From the NCBI RefSeq assembly GCF_029784155.1, contig NC_073692.1, positions 429,517,324-429,581,323 of the forward strand: a DNA stretch of 64,000 nt, given 5' to 3'. A model generated the notes under the pieces. That model was not told where the DNA came from. It made no database searches and worked only from the letters and a program-made list of their open reading frames with translations. Positions 11,201 through 20,523 of this stretch are shown one piece after another (within the stretch, counting starts at the first letter, position 1; the number at the start of each line of letters is the position of its first letter). Both the position numbers and the translations under genes were made by a program. The DNA comes from Uranotaenia lowii. Lineage: Eukaryota; Arthropoda; Insecta; Diptera; Culicidae.

Positions 11201-11921
11201 CATAAGGAATATTGATTTCTTCGGGTGGACTACGACCATTGATGACAGAAATATTGATAGGCAAATGATCGCTTCCCTGAGGGTCTTGGATTACCTTCCA
11301 CGTACAATCCAAACTCAGAGAGGAAGAAGCTAAAGAAAGGTCTAAAATACTATGCTGTGATTGGGATCCATTAATTCGAGTCACTTCCCCATTGTTTAAG
11401 ACAGTCATGTTGAAGTCGTCGCACAGCTCATAAATAATGTTAGCACGTTCATCATCACGTGAGCTACCCCAGCCCACGCCATGGGAGTTGAAGTCTCCCA
11501 GAACTAGCCGGGGTTCTGGGAGAAGTGAAATAATATTCGCCAATTGGTTCCGGCTCACGCTTGAAGTTGGCGGAATATAAACCGAGGCTAGACAAAGGTC
11601 TTGACCTTTTATTCTAGCTTGGCAACTAACGACTTCAATACCTGGAGATGGTTGTATTGGAATACGATAGAAAGAGTGGCATTTCTTGATCCCCAAAAGA
11701 ACACCACCCCCTCTTTGCCCATCACGGTCCAGGCGAATAATGTTGTGGCTGTGGAAGTTGAAATCTACGTTAGGAGAAAGCCAAGTTTCGCATAAGGCGA
11801 ATACATCACAATTCAAATTGTGTACCAAAGCTTGAAAAGAGTCTAATTTTGGTAGAATACTTCTGCAGTTCCATTGTAATACAGAAACAATTTCTCTTCC
11901 CTCATTGAATGAATTAGCCAT
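8235..11921 (-). CDS. I-clade retrotransposon ORF2: endonuclease, reverse transcriptase, RNase H
   Basis: This is a polyprotein of about 1228 residues that nicks the target and copies the element RNA into DNA. In order it has an N-terminal apurinic-type endonuclease (LQWNCRS, GDFNSHG, GSDHLPI), a reverse transcriptase at about residues 470-760 with catalytic LADDC, and an RNase H domain with its acidic set (FFTDGS, YTAELAAIY, YSDSLSSVEAI, GNEKADSLAK). Near the C-terminus is a Cys/His motif, CVCGDGYHDIDH..C. I chose the ATG at 11921; a TTG lies just upstream. It overlaps the end of ORF1 by eight bases, as is usual for non-LTR elements. No internal stop is present. The specific family is not assigned. 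Confidence 0.93.
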   Translation of the reverse strand: MANSFNEGREIVSVLQWNCRSILPKLDSFQALVHNLNCDVFALCETWLSPNVDFNFHSHNIIRLDRDGQRGGGVLLGIKKCHSFYRIPIQPSPGIEVVSCQARIKGQDLCLASVYIPPTSSVSRNQLANIISLLPEPRLVLGDFNSHGVGWGSSRDDERANIIYELCDDFNMTVLNNGEVTRINGSQSQHSILDLSLASSSLSLDCTWKVIQDPQGSDHLPINISVINGRSPPEEINIPYDLTRNIDWKKYASDVIEAIDSTEELPPEAEYSFISGTIVDCAIGAQVRRNESSTIQKRPPTPWWDGDCSRARTEKCKAFVEFRRTGLPEKFQRYLALERKFKNLIRGKKRGYWRRFVDGLSRETSLHTLWRTARNMRNHTPSNETEESSSRWLIQFAKKVCPDAAPAQRHYRDTENSSETEDQFSMVELSLALWSCNNSAPGLDRIKFNLLKNLPDTAKKRLLNLFNKCLELNIVPHDWRQVKVIAIQKPGKPVSDYNSYRPIAMLSCLRKLLEKMILFRLDKWVESNNLLSSTQFGFRRGKGTNDCLALLSSDIQLAFAQKEQMGAVFLDIKGAFDSVSIEVLFSNLNSCGLSPILNNFLYNLLSEKIMHFSHGETKVERISYMGLPQGSCLSPLLYNFYVREIDACMAQNCTLRQLADDCVVHITGKTDTQIKSSLQETLNNLSHWARNLGIEFSPSKTELVVFSRKHSPPQIELLMMGRTITQSLSFKYLGVWFDSKCLWGKHIRYLTQKCQKRINFLRTITGTWWGAHPQDLIRLYQTTILSVIEYGSFCFGSAADTHLIKLERIQYRCLRIAMGCMQSTHTMGLEVLAGVMPLKNRFFDLSLRFLIRSVTMNPLVIENLERLMNINPQVTYVNNYKSFRQLEINPSLLNSDTSHFYPISSSLIRFDLSMTADIRGIPDHVRPNIIPSIFASKVREIDPIKMFFTDGSRIDNATGFAVYNEGFEASFKLREPCSVYTAELAAIYCTLEHIRTLPADHYFIYSDSLSSVEAIRSMKLMKRSSHFLQEISGILGALIENSYRITLAWIPSHCLIQGNEKADSLAKVGALQGEIFERIITYNEYFSIPRTLAINAWQSSWDNGTKGRWSHTIIPKVPTKAWFKHFNMSRDFIRVVSRLMSNHCRLDAHLFRIQLATSNVCVCGDGYHDIDHVVWTCERFDRSRAWLLDTLRARRKPPGVPIRDILAKLDLEYLYPIYKYLKMSDLVV

Positions 11922-12808
11922 CAAAAGAAATTGTTTCTGAAATGAGGGTCATGGTGAGAGCTTTCTTTTTTAAAATTTCTCTCAAAAGGGGTACAAACAT
12001 ACTAATCATAGTTCTCCATCCTGCTGGCACACTGAAAAAGTCCAGGATGAACGCAACAATTTCCGAGAATTTCATCTTACCATCAGCCGAAAAGCTGGGA
12101 AAACTATTCGACGATGGATCAGATGCAGTTTCTCTGGAAATTGTTGCATTCCTGTTAGCTACTGATGGGCCTGAATTCTGAAGGGAAGCCTGGGGTTTTG
12201 ACTTCCCAGAAAGTGGAGGGAAGTCCTTCGGGGATGGATTAAAACCCGGAGGATTCTGAATAGGAGGGGAAGAATTACTATTTCCACTTTGAGGATTTCT
12301 TTTAGTTTTAATTTTGCTTGCAGCTAATAGGGGTTGTGTGTTAGTTGTGCGTTTCCTTTTTGTAGCCTGTGAAACATTATTTTTAACAAATGGCCCAGTT
12401 GATGTTCCTTCACATGGATCCTCCCCTTCGGACTCATAGTCACTTAGAAGGCCAAACTGGTTTTCTGAGACGATTGGCAAAGACTTCATCAGCATGTCTC
12501 TATATGATTTTTGAGAGCGAGTTTTCAAAGAAGCCTTGATTTTTTCCCGGCGCGATATGTACTTTGGACACGCTGAGAGAGCATGAGATGCTTCACCAGT
12601 GCAATACAAACACCTGTTTGCTGCTGGTGTTGTACATGAAGCTTCCTCATGCTTCTCCCCGCACTTAGAGCAGCGTGCCTGATTGCAGCAGTAGGCGGCC
12701 GTATGATCCAACTGCTTGCACTTCTGGCAGAACATGACCGAAGGCACATAAAGTCTCACAGGTAGACGAACCTTCCCGATCGCAACGTAGTCAGGAAGTG
12801 CAGTGCCG
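11914..12808 (-). CDS. I-clade retrotransposon ORF1 (gag-like, 5'-truncated)
   Basis: This is the C-terminal part of the RNA-binding ORF1 protein. The frame is open from the insertion edge at 12808. The first in-frame ATG (12759) is internal to the normal protein. Three consecutive zinc knuckles are visible (CQKCKQLDHTAAYC, CSKCGEKHEEASC and CLYCTGEASHALSAC). A Ser/Pro/Lys-rich region follows, then a hydrophobic C-terminus. The N-terminal half is lost to 5' truncation of the element. ORF1 proteins package element RNA into the particle used for target-primed reverse transcription. Confidence 0.85.
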
Positions 12809-13640
12809 GATCATGAATTGTGAATGGAAAAAAATCACCTCGAACAGAAATCTAACTCTAGTCATTTGATTACCTCTCCGACACCTTACCAATAGGCTAA
12901 ATTGTCGGATGAAAACTAGTCAAGGTGTGGCGCTATAAATCAATTTTAATTCGCTGCTAGATTCTACGGCAGAAAATGCTCATTATGCCTCGATAATATG
13001 GTGCTCTATATGCCCCTAGTCAACAAATTTAAGTAAAAACGTGTTTTAAAATTGATAAAAGTGAAAAATCAAAAATTTTATGATGGTAAAAATAGAGAAA
13101 CAATGTGTACATCATGTTGCAGTGCGTACATTATAGATCAAGGTTATTTTAAGATCATAAGAGCTTATTTCGTGGTGCTCAAAAATTATAATATTTTCGA
13201 AACTTGAGAACCAAGCTAGTTTTTTTAAATATCTCTGTAAAGATGATAAGGAGATTCCTTTTTTTGTGAAAAATTAATACTATAGGAAGAACGAAACAAA
13301 TCCTCATGAAAATTTATTTAAGAAAATACGCACTTTCGTAGAAAAGCGTAGTTCTCATTATGCCTCGGGTGCTCGTTATGCCCTCATCTCCCCTACTCTT
13401 CTTCTATAAAGAAGAGAGAATATGTTAAAACAACGAATACTTCAACAGAACACTAAAAGTCTAGAATACTTATGTCATCAGTGTATGTTTTATTTACTTT
13501 AAATTAAGGGCCCTGGTAGAAGAATTCTGGTGAACGGTAGGAGTCAAACCCTTTAAATTAGCTTTAGATTTTTTTATTTACAAAGGGGCAGTTCGAATAT
13601 AATGTTTAAATACAGAACTATCAAATTTACAGCCAACTTT

Positions 13641-14958
13641 TTATTCTTTACTCTTCACTCGGGTCGAAATGGTCAGCGAAACCGACACGGCAAACGTCTC
13701 TATCAAATCGGACGTAACTCTTTCGGTAATCTGCCTCAGTTTGCCATTGCCCTCGCCACACACCAACCGCTCAATGCGTTGACTGGGACAAGTCACCACG
13801 GCGCTTGCAAAAATCTTTCCCTTAATGTTTTCGTAAAACTCCAGCTCAGTTTGCAAATTGTAGGGTATTTCTTGAGGAAGATAATCCAACAGTCGCGCTC
13901 GAACACTTGCAATGATGAGCTGTTCGGGTGACTGGTCAGTGGTTTCTGATGCCAGATGCTCCCAGGAGCCGAGTTTGGCATGCGAGTAGATGAAATCCAT
14001 CACCTCTTTCAAGCCATCGCCCGTGATGGCCGACACCATGAAGATTTGAGAGAAATTTGACCATCCCTCAGATTCTGGTTCTTTCTTGGAAGTAGGCGTA
14101 CTTTTCCTTTTCTTTATGTGGTAGTTTTTTATATTTTCCAGCTCATTGTTCGTTATGTTGCGGACAATGTCCAACAGTGCTCTTTTGGATTTCAGCGTAT
14201 CTATTTTGTTCAGTATCAGAAAGCTAGGAATATTGGTGTGTTCTTTGAGCACATTCAGCAAGATTGGATTCAGGGTGTTCCGAGTCCAACTGTTGGAAAC
14301 ATCGTGAACCACACCGATTAGATTTGAATTCTGGATTGCATGCCGACAAGCGGATAAGAAGCCTGATCCCAGCTGGTGCTTCTTTATTTCACGATCACCT
14401 ACCAGCCCTGGGGTGTCGAATAAGATCATCTGTGAGTTGGAACGATTGTGAACGGCCTTTGCAGTATCTCGAGTTGTGTGCACCTTCATCGATGTGGGAC
14501 AGACCTACAATGGATTTCAAATAATCAACCAAACGTTTTCCTTAACCTGAATTAATAGTTCATTGTAACTGATAGGCTACGTTTAAGTTAATAAATTACA
14601 AATTACAATTACAATTACAATTAAAATAGTCTACAGTTATCGGAAAATATTATTACGCTAAATTTAAAATTATTACCAAATATTTTTATTACCAAAAAAT
14701 AATGCTTACCCTATGATTGATCAAATGGTTTATCAATGTGCTTTTTCCCGCATTCGGTACACCGATTATGGCAACCTTTATCAAACGCTCCTTTGAAGCT
14801 GGTGTTGTGTGGCTCGAATCCTTTCCGGCAGAGACCAATCGATCTTCTCTCTTCGAGGTGACCTGTTCCGATGCTTTGACACTGAAGTATCGACTCGCCT
14901 TCAGGGAGCCGATCGCACGGCTGCTCCGGAACAAACCTATCACATACATTATGTCCAT
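13641..14958 (-). CDS. ERAL1: Mitochondrial Era-like GTPase (ERAL1), two exons
   Basis: Era-family GTPases bind the 3' end of small-subunit rRNA and assist ribosome assembly; ERAL1 does this in mitochondria. Exons on the minus strand are 14958-14710 and 14504-13641, with a 205-nt GTAAG...TAG intron. Joining them gives 370 residues. Residues 66-73 are the G1 loop GVPNAGKS. The intron falls right before the switch-I VCPTSMKVHTTR. Then come G3 (DTPG) and G4 (NKID), and the C-terminus is a KH-type domain (ERLVCGEGNGKLRQITERV). The Arg/Ser-rich start (FRSSRAIGSLKASRYF) fits a mitochondrial presequence. A CAAGGTATGG context around the start could also read as a splice donor, so an extra 5' exon cannot be excluded. 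XBP1 lies head-to-head. Confidence 0.92.
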
Positions 14959-15935
14959 ACCTTGTTGAACTATTCAAATTATAAGGGAAACCGGCGATCC
15001 ATTCCGGACCGAGAAGAATAAAATCCTGAGCAATGTTTTTGTTTTTCTTTGTTATGTCACCCGCGTGCCCGCGAGATTCACATGCTGTCAATTTTATGCT
15101 GAGGCTGTGAAAATTATGTTTACACTCAAAATTAAAAACCTTTTTTTTCTAAATATTTCGTAATTAATTTTATTTTCAGATTTGCATGCTTTTTTTTTAT
15201 TCCTTATTTATTTCAAACTCACAAACAGTAGTGTAAAAGTTTTCTTATAGAATAAAACTTGTTTTGATATTGAAGCGTAAAATTTTCAACACTTGATGGC
15301 TGATATTTTAATGGAATTGATGACTTAAAATTCAAGGCAGTAAGGCCCCTTGTCCCTCATGTAAGTCGTGGACTAGTTTAAAGTGCCATGTATCCATATT
15401 AAACAGTAACTGTTAAACTTTAACAGTTCTTTTCAAACATGATTTTCAAACTGCATCGATATAAAATCATATGAGCTAACGTTAAATCAATAAAGCACAA
15501 TTACAATTACAATTACATGTCCAAATGAAATATTGTGCAGGTTAATATATTTTTTTTTTCGATTTAGCGATCCATCTGGCAGCACTTCCCGTTTCGACCA
15601 ATCAGAGATAACCACATCGGCCCGAAAGCAAAAGTGGGGTGGACTGGGCAGTTTTTCATTCGATCGCAAACTTTCCCAGAGGTTTCATCATCCGTCTAGC
15701 TACGTCTCGCGACTGGAAATTCTGAAGTGCCATGAACCAGGATCAACATTTCCAAACAGTCACTCCAAGAGGACGGAACAAACCCGGTGAACAGTAGTAA
15801 AGTTAATATAGATGGAAATCATCTAATCGATTATCTGGAGACGAAATGAATCAACCTTGACGTGAATTATTAGGCGAAGTAAAAGTGTGATACCTTTGTG
15901 TTGAAGTATAAAATTCAATAATTAATCAACGAAAA
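14959..15935. other. Shared upstream region of ERAL1 (-) and XBP1 (+)
   Basis: About 980 bp lies between divergent start codons. It holds an AATTAC short tandem run near 15497-15518; the same motif is also in the ERAL1 intron near 14596-14626. It also holds an ERSE-like site (15598-15616) and presumably both promoters. Part of 15560-15935 may be XBP1 5' UTR. No further gene is supported. Confidence 0.6.
15598..15616 (+). promoter_or_regulatory. ERSE-like element upstream of XBP1
   Basis: CCAAT, nine bases, then CCACA. The ER stress response element consensus is CCAAT-N9-CCACG, so one position differs. It lies about 320 bp before the XBP1 start codon. XBP1 genes are known in animals to be induced through ERSE sites by ATF6 and XBP1 itself. 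Function here is inferred from sequence and position; a chance match is possible. Confidence 0.45.
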
Positions 15936-18066
15936 ATGAGCGCTCCACTTGTGATAACGGTTCCGACCAAATACATCCCTATCAATCTGGCCCCGGTCAT
16001 CGGCACAACGATGGTGAAAAAGGAGTTGAAGCCTATCGCGGCGGGCTTCTCGGATGGGGAGGAATCCGTTTCGTCGATGGAGGAGTTCCTGGTCCGGGGC
16101 AAAAAACGTCGCCTGGATCATCTAACATGGGAGGAGAAAATTCAACGGAAGTAAGTAGCCCCCTGATAAGGCAACGATTTGTTTTGGGTCCGGGAATTCC
16201 CACAGCGATAACCTTGGAGGCAACAAAGCAGTAGAATTTTCCAGAATCAATGAAGGTGGTGACGTGTCACTGAACTGCCTGTATGAGGCGATATGATAGG
16301 GTAGAAGTATCAATTATCGGTTTAAAAAAAATCGAAATTTCTATGGAAATCCCATTGACAAGGAAAAGGTTTAGAAATTAGATTCTTTGATCTAATGAAT
16401 TATTAGAATTTTGATAAAAAAAACAGTTTAATTTTATTGCTTTAATTACCAATTTAGAATGTTGATATTCAGAAATTTCGATATACCATTCCTTTTTTTC
16501 TAATTCCATAGAAACACATCGTAGACATTTTTCGTTATGCTACATTCGTATGGAGCAAAGTTACTTATTGCGTCTTAACAGTTGTAGAATAAAAATGCTG
16601 ATGAAATATTCAATGGGAATGGGGGTGCAATTGGCCTACAGTAGAATTGTAGCGAAATTACTGAAATACAATACTCATATTAATGAGTCATATTCTTGTG
16701 TAAAATGTTCATGCTGAAATCTTACGGCCTCTATAATAAATGTTTTTTCATAAGTTTATGAAAGCGATGGGTCAATTTTAAATTAAAAATAATTATTTAT
16801 TAAAATTTCAATTCCCGTAAATTTAAGCGAATAAATTTTTAAACATTTGCAATTAACTTGAATTTTTATCCTAATTTACAGAAAACTAAAAAACCGCGTA
16901 GCGGCACAAACATCTCGGGATCGCAAAAAGGCCAAAATGGAAGACATGGAAAAAACCATCCAGGAACAGTCGGATCAAATCGCCGAACTGCAATGTAAAT
17001 GTGACACGCTACAGTCCGAGAAGAACGCCATCTACGAAAAGTATTTCGATCTGGAGAACCGTTTCGACGAGCTGAAGCGAAGACTCGACGAGCAACTAAA
17101 CCAACAACAGCAGCCGCAGCAACAATCTCAACAACCTGCTACCGTTCCAATCAAATCGGAACCTGACACAGATGCCCTGCATAGTGTTGGCTCAGTTTCC
17201 ACCCTACTAGGATCAGCAGCATCCGCTTTTTTCCCTCTGCAGCAGGGATCTTATTCAATGGAAACTCAGACGACACTGGGCCGGGCCGGTCAGAACAAGA
17301 GCGACGACGAAAAGGTAGCAGCTCTTTGGAAGATAATTGCTCTTTGCCTGCTCTACAGGACATGCTCGAAGAGTTCGACGTGTCCAAGCTCGAAGAGCTC
17401 GCCGAAAGTCTCCTGGCCAACGTCACCAGCGAGCTGGAAGACTCTGATCGAGTCGGCGGCCAGCCAGATGCCCAAGATGCAGGCACCTTCAGCCGGCTGT
17501 CTGGACCAATGGTGGGGACCCCAGCAGAACAGCTGGAACCCAGCCAAGAAAGCGATGATGGTCAAGGAAGCAGCCTAATTCTGACCACCCACAACTACTC
17601 CAAGTCACCCTTCCACGTAGAACGACTATCGCTTATCCCCGAGAGCCAACAACAACAGCAACAGCCAGACTCGAAACACACTCTTTTTGGAACCTACGAT
17701 GACGAAAGCAACTGCATCACCATCGTATTGAAGGACGAACAAGACGAAGAACAACTCCCACTGGAAGAGGAAATCATCTGTGAGAGCCAACCCGACGACG
17801 ACGCCGAAAATCTAGAATTCAAAATCAAAATGGAACCTCCCCAGGAGCTGCTCTCCCCAATCCCGAGCAGTTGTTCCAACTATTCGCTGGACGAACAAAC
17901 TCCCCAAGCATCCCAACCGGACATATTCAAAAGTCCCCTCACGCCGAGCTCATTCATGTCCGATGCCGGTTACGAATCGCTCGGATCGCCAACCGGATCC
18001 ATCGATTACAACATGACTTCGCTAGACGAACTCTGGAATCTAGACCTTTTTCCAATTTTAAACTAA
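15936..18066 (+). CDS. XBP1: XBP1, bZIP transcription factor of the unfolded protein response
   Basis: Exon 1 is 15936-16150 and exon 2 is 16882-18066; the 731-nt intron has GTAAGT and TTACAG ends. Joining restores the basic region KKLKNRVAAQTSRDRKKAKM at about residues 72-92, followed by a leucine zipper to about residue 135 and a Gln-rich stretch. Two reading frames follow. Without IRE1 processing the frame ends at 17578 (303 residues). Removing the 23-nt IRE1 intron 17217-17239 shifts into a frame open to 18066 (458 residues), giving an acidic Ser/Pro-rich C-terminal activation domain. The spliced form drives ER chaperone and ERAD genes in the nucleus. The frame arithmetic and hairpins agree exactly with the 23-nt intron known in Drosophila. 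Confidence 0.97.
17210..17248 (+). promoter_or_regulatory. IRE1 splice hairpin pair bounding the 23-nt unconventional intron
   Basis: The 5' hairpin is GGAT-CAGCAGC-ATCC (17210-17224) and the 3' hairpin is TCCCT-CTGCAGC-AGGGA (17232-17248). Both have the seven-base loops with C1, G3, C4 and G6 that IRE1 needs, and cleavage falls after the third loop base. The excised segment is 17217-17239, 23 nt. Ligation of G17216 to C17240 gives a GCA codon and moves translation to the frame that stays open to 18066. Confidence 0.95.
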
Positions 18067-20449
18067 AACCAACCAGTTTAGTAACAGATTTGTAATTAGT
18101 TTATGTTTGCCCTTGTAAATACTGCAGTGATGTACAAAGTCGTTTCTAATTGTAGGAATATAAGAAAATAGTTAAGTTCGAGTTAGGCTGTTTCTGTAAA
18201 AAATAGTTTATTTATCTAGCGCTTAGTGACAGATGAACTGTTTTCTCTCTTAAGTGTTTTGCGTTAAGTCTCTAATTGATAGAATCACGTAACAGTAGAT
18301 GCTATTAGCTTATTTTGTGCACAAAATAATAATTGTTCAAAACATGAACGCATCACAGGAAAAGAATTTTAAAATAAGTAATGATGATCATTGTTACAGA
18401 TTTTGCAATTTTTCACCTATCTACTTTTGTCAAAACTGCAAATGTGGCACGCGCAAGAATTTGACTTGGAGTCAGTCACAAATACATTTTGATATCAACC
18501 AAAAACTGTAGTTTGGTTTTTATTTCTGGGAAACTAGCAAGCTATCTCGAAACGGAACACTCCCTATAAGCAGTTTTTATTTGATGACAAGTTTTTGAAT
18601 GCACAATCTTGGCCAAGAATCAGTCCAGTAAACCAGAAGCTGTCTTAAATTTTAGCTCGACCATCATTTCCTCGAGTGCCTCGATGCGTTGAAAGTATGA
18701 TTTTTTGACCGTCGAAAATCACAGAAAAAAGATTTTGGGAACAAAAGAACATATTATTGGAGGATGCCAAATGATTGCGTAAAACATCTTAAACTGGTGT
18801 TCAGCGGAAAAAAAATTATTGCATAAAATCAACTTTTTAGGGTTTGGATAATTTTAGGGCGACAAAATGTCTATGAATGAACTTAAAAATAACAAAATAC
18901 AATCGAAATAATCACCAATTCTTGTTATTTTCATCATTTTTTTGTATTTTGCAATGTTTGTTGCATTTGTAGTTTTTGCAATTTTGACATTTTTCTCTTT
19001 TTCTGTTATTTTTGTCACTTTTGTCAATGTTGTACGTGGTCGTACCTAAATATTGTTTTTTTTTTTTATTGATTTTGTCTTCATTTTTTAATTAGAACAT
19101 TTTTCTGCTCTTTGTTTTTGCCATTCATGCCCGTTTAAAACTTTTGCCAGTTTTTCAATTCAAGCAATTTTCTCATTTTCGCTTTTTGCCAATTTCAACT
19201 TTTTCGTCATTTCAGACATTTGGTATGTTTGGTCGTTTTTGTTAATTTGGTCACTTTGATAATTTTTGTCGTTTTTGTCATTTTTGTCATTTAATTTTTG
19301 CAATTATATCATGTTTTTATTTAATTTTTTTTTTTTGTAATTCTTGTCCTTTTTTGTTATTTTGAAAATTTTGTGATTCCATCATTATTGTCGATTTTAC
19401 ACTTTCTTTTAATTTTTGCTATTTTTGTAATTTATATTATTTTTGCAACGTTAAGTAATTTTTGTAATTTTTTATTTGTCATTTTTATAAGTTTTGTAAT
19501 TATCTGTAGTTATTTTTATCATTTTTTGTCATTTTTGTAAATTTAATAATTTTTTTTAGTAATTTTGATTATTTTTGTGATTTTTATCTTTTTTTTTGCA
19601 ATATCGGTTATTTATTATTTTTGTTTTTTTTTTAACTTATTTGTAATTTGTGCCATTTTATATATATTTTTTTTAAATTATTGATTTTTTTTATTTCTAA
19701 ATTTATTATCTTGTCATTGATAATTTTATTATTTTGTCATTTTTGTAAATTTAAAAATTTTGACATTTTTGTCAATTACCTAATTTAATTTGTCTCAATT
19801 TTTTGAATTCATTCTTCATTTGTATTTTTGTCATTATTTTTTGGTAAATTTTGTAATCGTCGAAAAAATGGGAATTTTTGTAATTATTGTCAATGTCTAT
19901 CAGCTTTAACTAGTGGATTAAAAACATAAAACCAATTCACGATGCCTGTCTTCCGAAATTTTTAGAGAGCCCAACGGTGATAATTGAGAATACTTCCTTC
20001 CACGTAATACAATAATAGCTCGACAGTTACGTGCATTTTAACAATCTTTTATTTATGCATATTTTTAAACAGACTTTGATCAAATGATCATAACCATGAG
20101 CTACCTACCATCTGGAAGAATAGCAAATAGTGGTCTAGTTTGGTGCTGAATTGACAATACATATAGGTAAAATCGTATCGAGCTTGATTGGAAGCAAGAA
20201 TTCACAAACGCTTCGGGCAAAAAACCAACCTGTCGAAAGACAATGATGAGCCAGCATGCCCATTAGACAAGACGTGGCTAAATATGATGGACCGAAAGAA
20301 TTCCAGTTCTGATCGAGTCAGCACATAACATTTGTTGGAAATACTTTGGTTGACAAAACCGGACTGTGTCGTTGAAGGCGTTTGAAAAAGCCCGCGGATT
20401 GACTGAAGGTCGTCAGGAAGATTGCACTCCTGATCCACTCAAAAATTAA
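18067..20449. other. XBP1 3' UTR and T-rich intergenic region
   Basis: Sequence just after the XBP1 stop is AT-rich and probably 3' UTR. 18890-19890 is degenerate low-complexity DNA, listed separately. 19900-20449 has no recognisable gene; a short minus-strand ORF near 20202-20438 has no recognised domain. Confidence 0.6.
18890..19890. repeat. Degenerate T-rich simple repeat of TTTTTGTCA type
   Basis: About 1 kb is built from variants of TTTTTGTCATTTTTGT(A/C)A, too diverged for a fixed period. The complementary type (AAAATGACAAA) appears at 27180-27480 and 48900-49450, so it is a recurring low-complexity class in this genome region. Confidence 0.8.
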
Positions 20450-20456
20450 TATAAAG
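20450..20456 (+). promoter_or_regulatory. TATA box
   Basis: TATAAAG lies 68 bp before the ATG at 20524. A start about 30 bp downstream would give a 5' UTR of roughly 40 nt, the compact arrangement typical of insect genes for secreted proteins. Confidence 0.55.
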
Positions 20457-20523
20457 CGTGGCACATCGTTCGGACTAGCTTTCAAACTAACAAAGTTCAA
20501 ACGATTCGACTCATTGAATAGCG

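Larger units (their letters stand above)
7845..12808 (-). mobile_element. I-clade non-LTR retrotransposon, 5'-truncated, with 11-bp target-site duplication
   Basis: The element has a poly(A) tail (T run from 7845 on the plus strand), a roughly 370-bp 3' UTR, a full ORF2 and a 5'-truncated ORF1. It is flanked by a perfect direct repeat, GATCATGAATT, at 7834-7844 and 12809-12819. That is the target duplication and fixes both ends. ORF2 carries an RNase H domain, placing it in the I superfamily (I, Loner and Outcast-like elements). The open ORF2 and exact target duplication indicate a fairly recent insertion. Loss of the 5' UTR and ORF1 start makes this copy non-mobile. Confidence 0.9.
7373..13396. 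mobile_element. TIR element (about 1 kb once its nested retrotransposon is removed)
   Basis: The left end is GTAGGGGAGATGGGGGCATAA at 7373. The right end is its imperfect inverse, TTATGCCCTCATCTCCCCTAC, ending at 13396 (about 24 bp of terminal inverted repeat with two or three mismatches). Short motifs of the GAGGCATAATGAGAAC type recur inverted in both arms (near 7585, 12985 and 13350). Removing the I-clade insertion (7845-12808) and one 11-bp target copy leaves about 1.05 kb with no transposase, so the element is non-autonomous. The target duplication is unclear. Confidence 0.65.

Noticed and set aside
14711..15091. 126-codon minus-strand ORF overlapping ERAL1 exon 1
   Set aside because: It is a shadow frame of the ERAL1 exon and continues into the intergenic region without any domain.
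16937..17578. Stand-alone gene in the first XBP1 frame, and a second one at 17326-18066
   Set aside because: They are the two frames of one XBP1 gene before and after IRE1 splicing, not separate genes.
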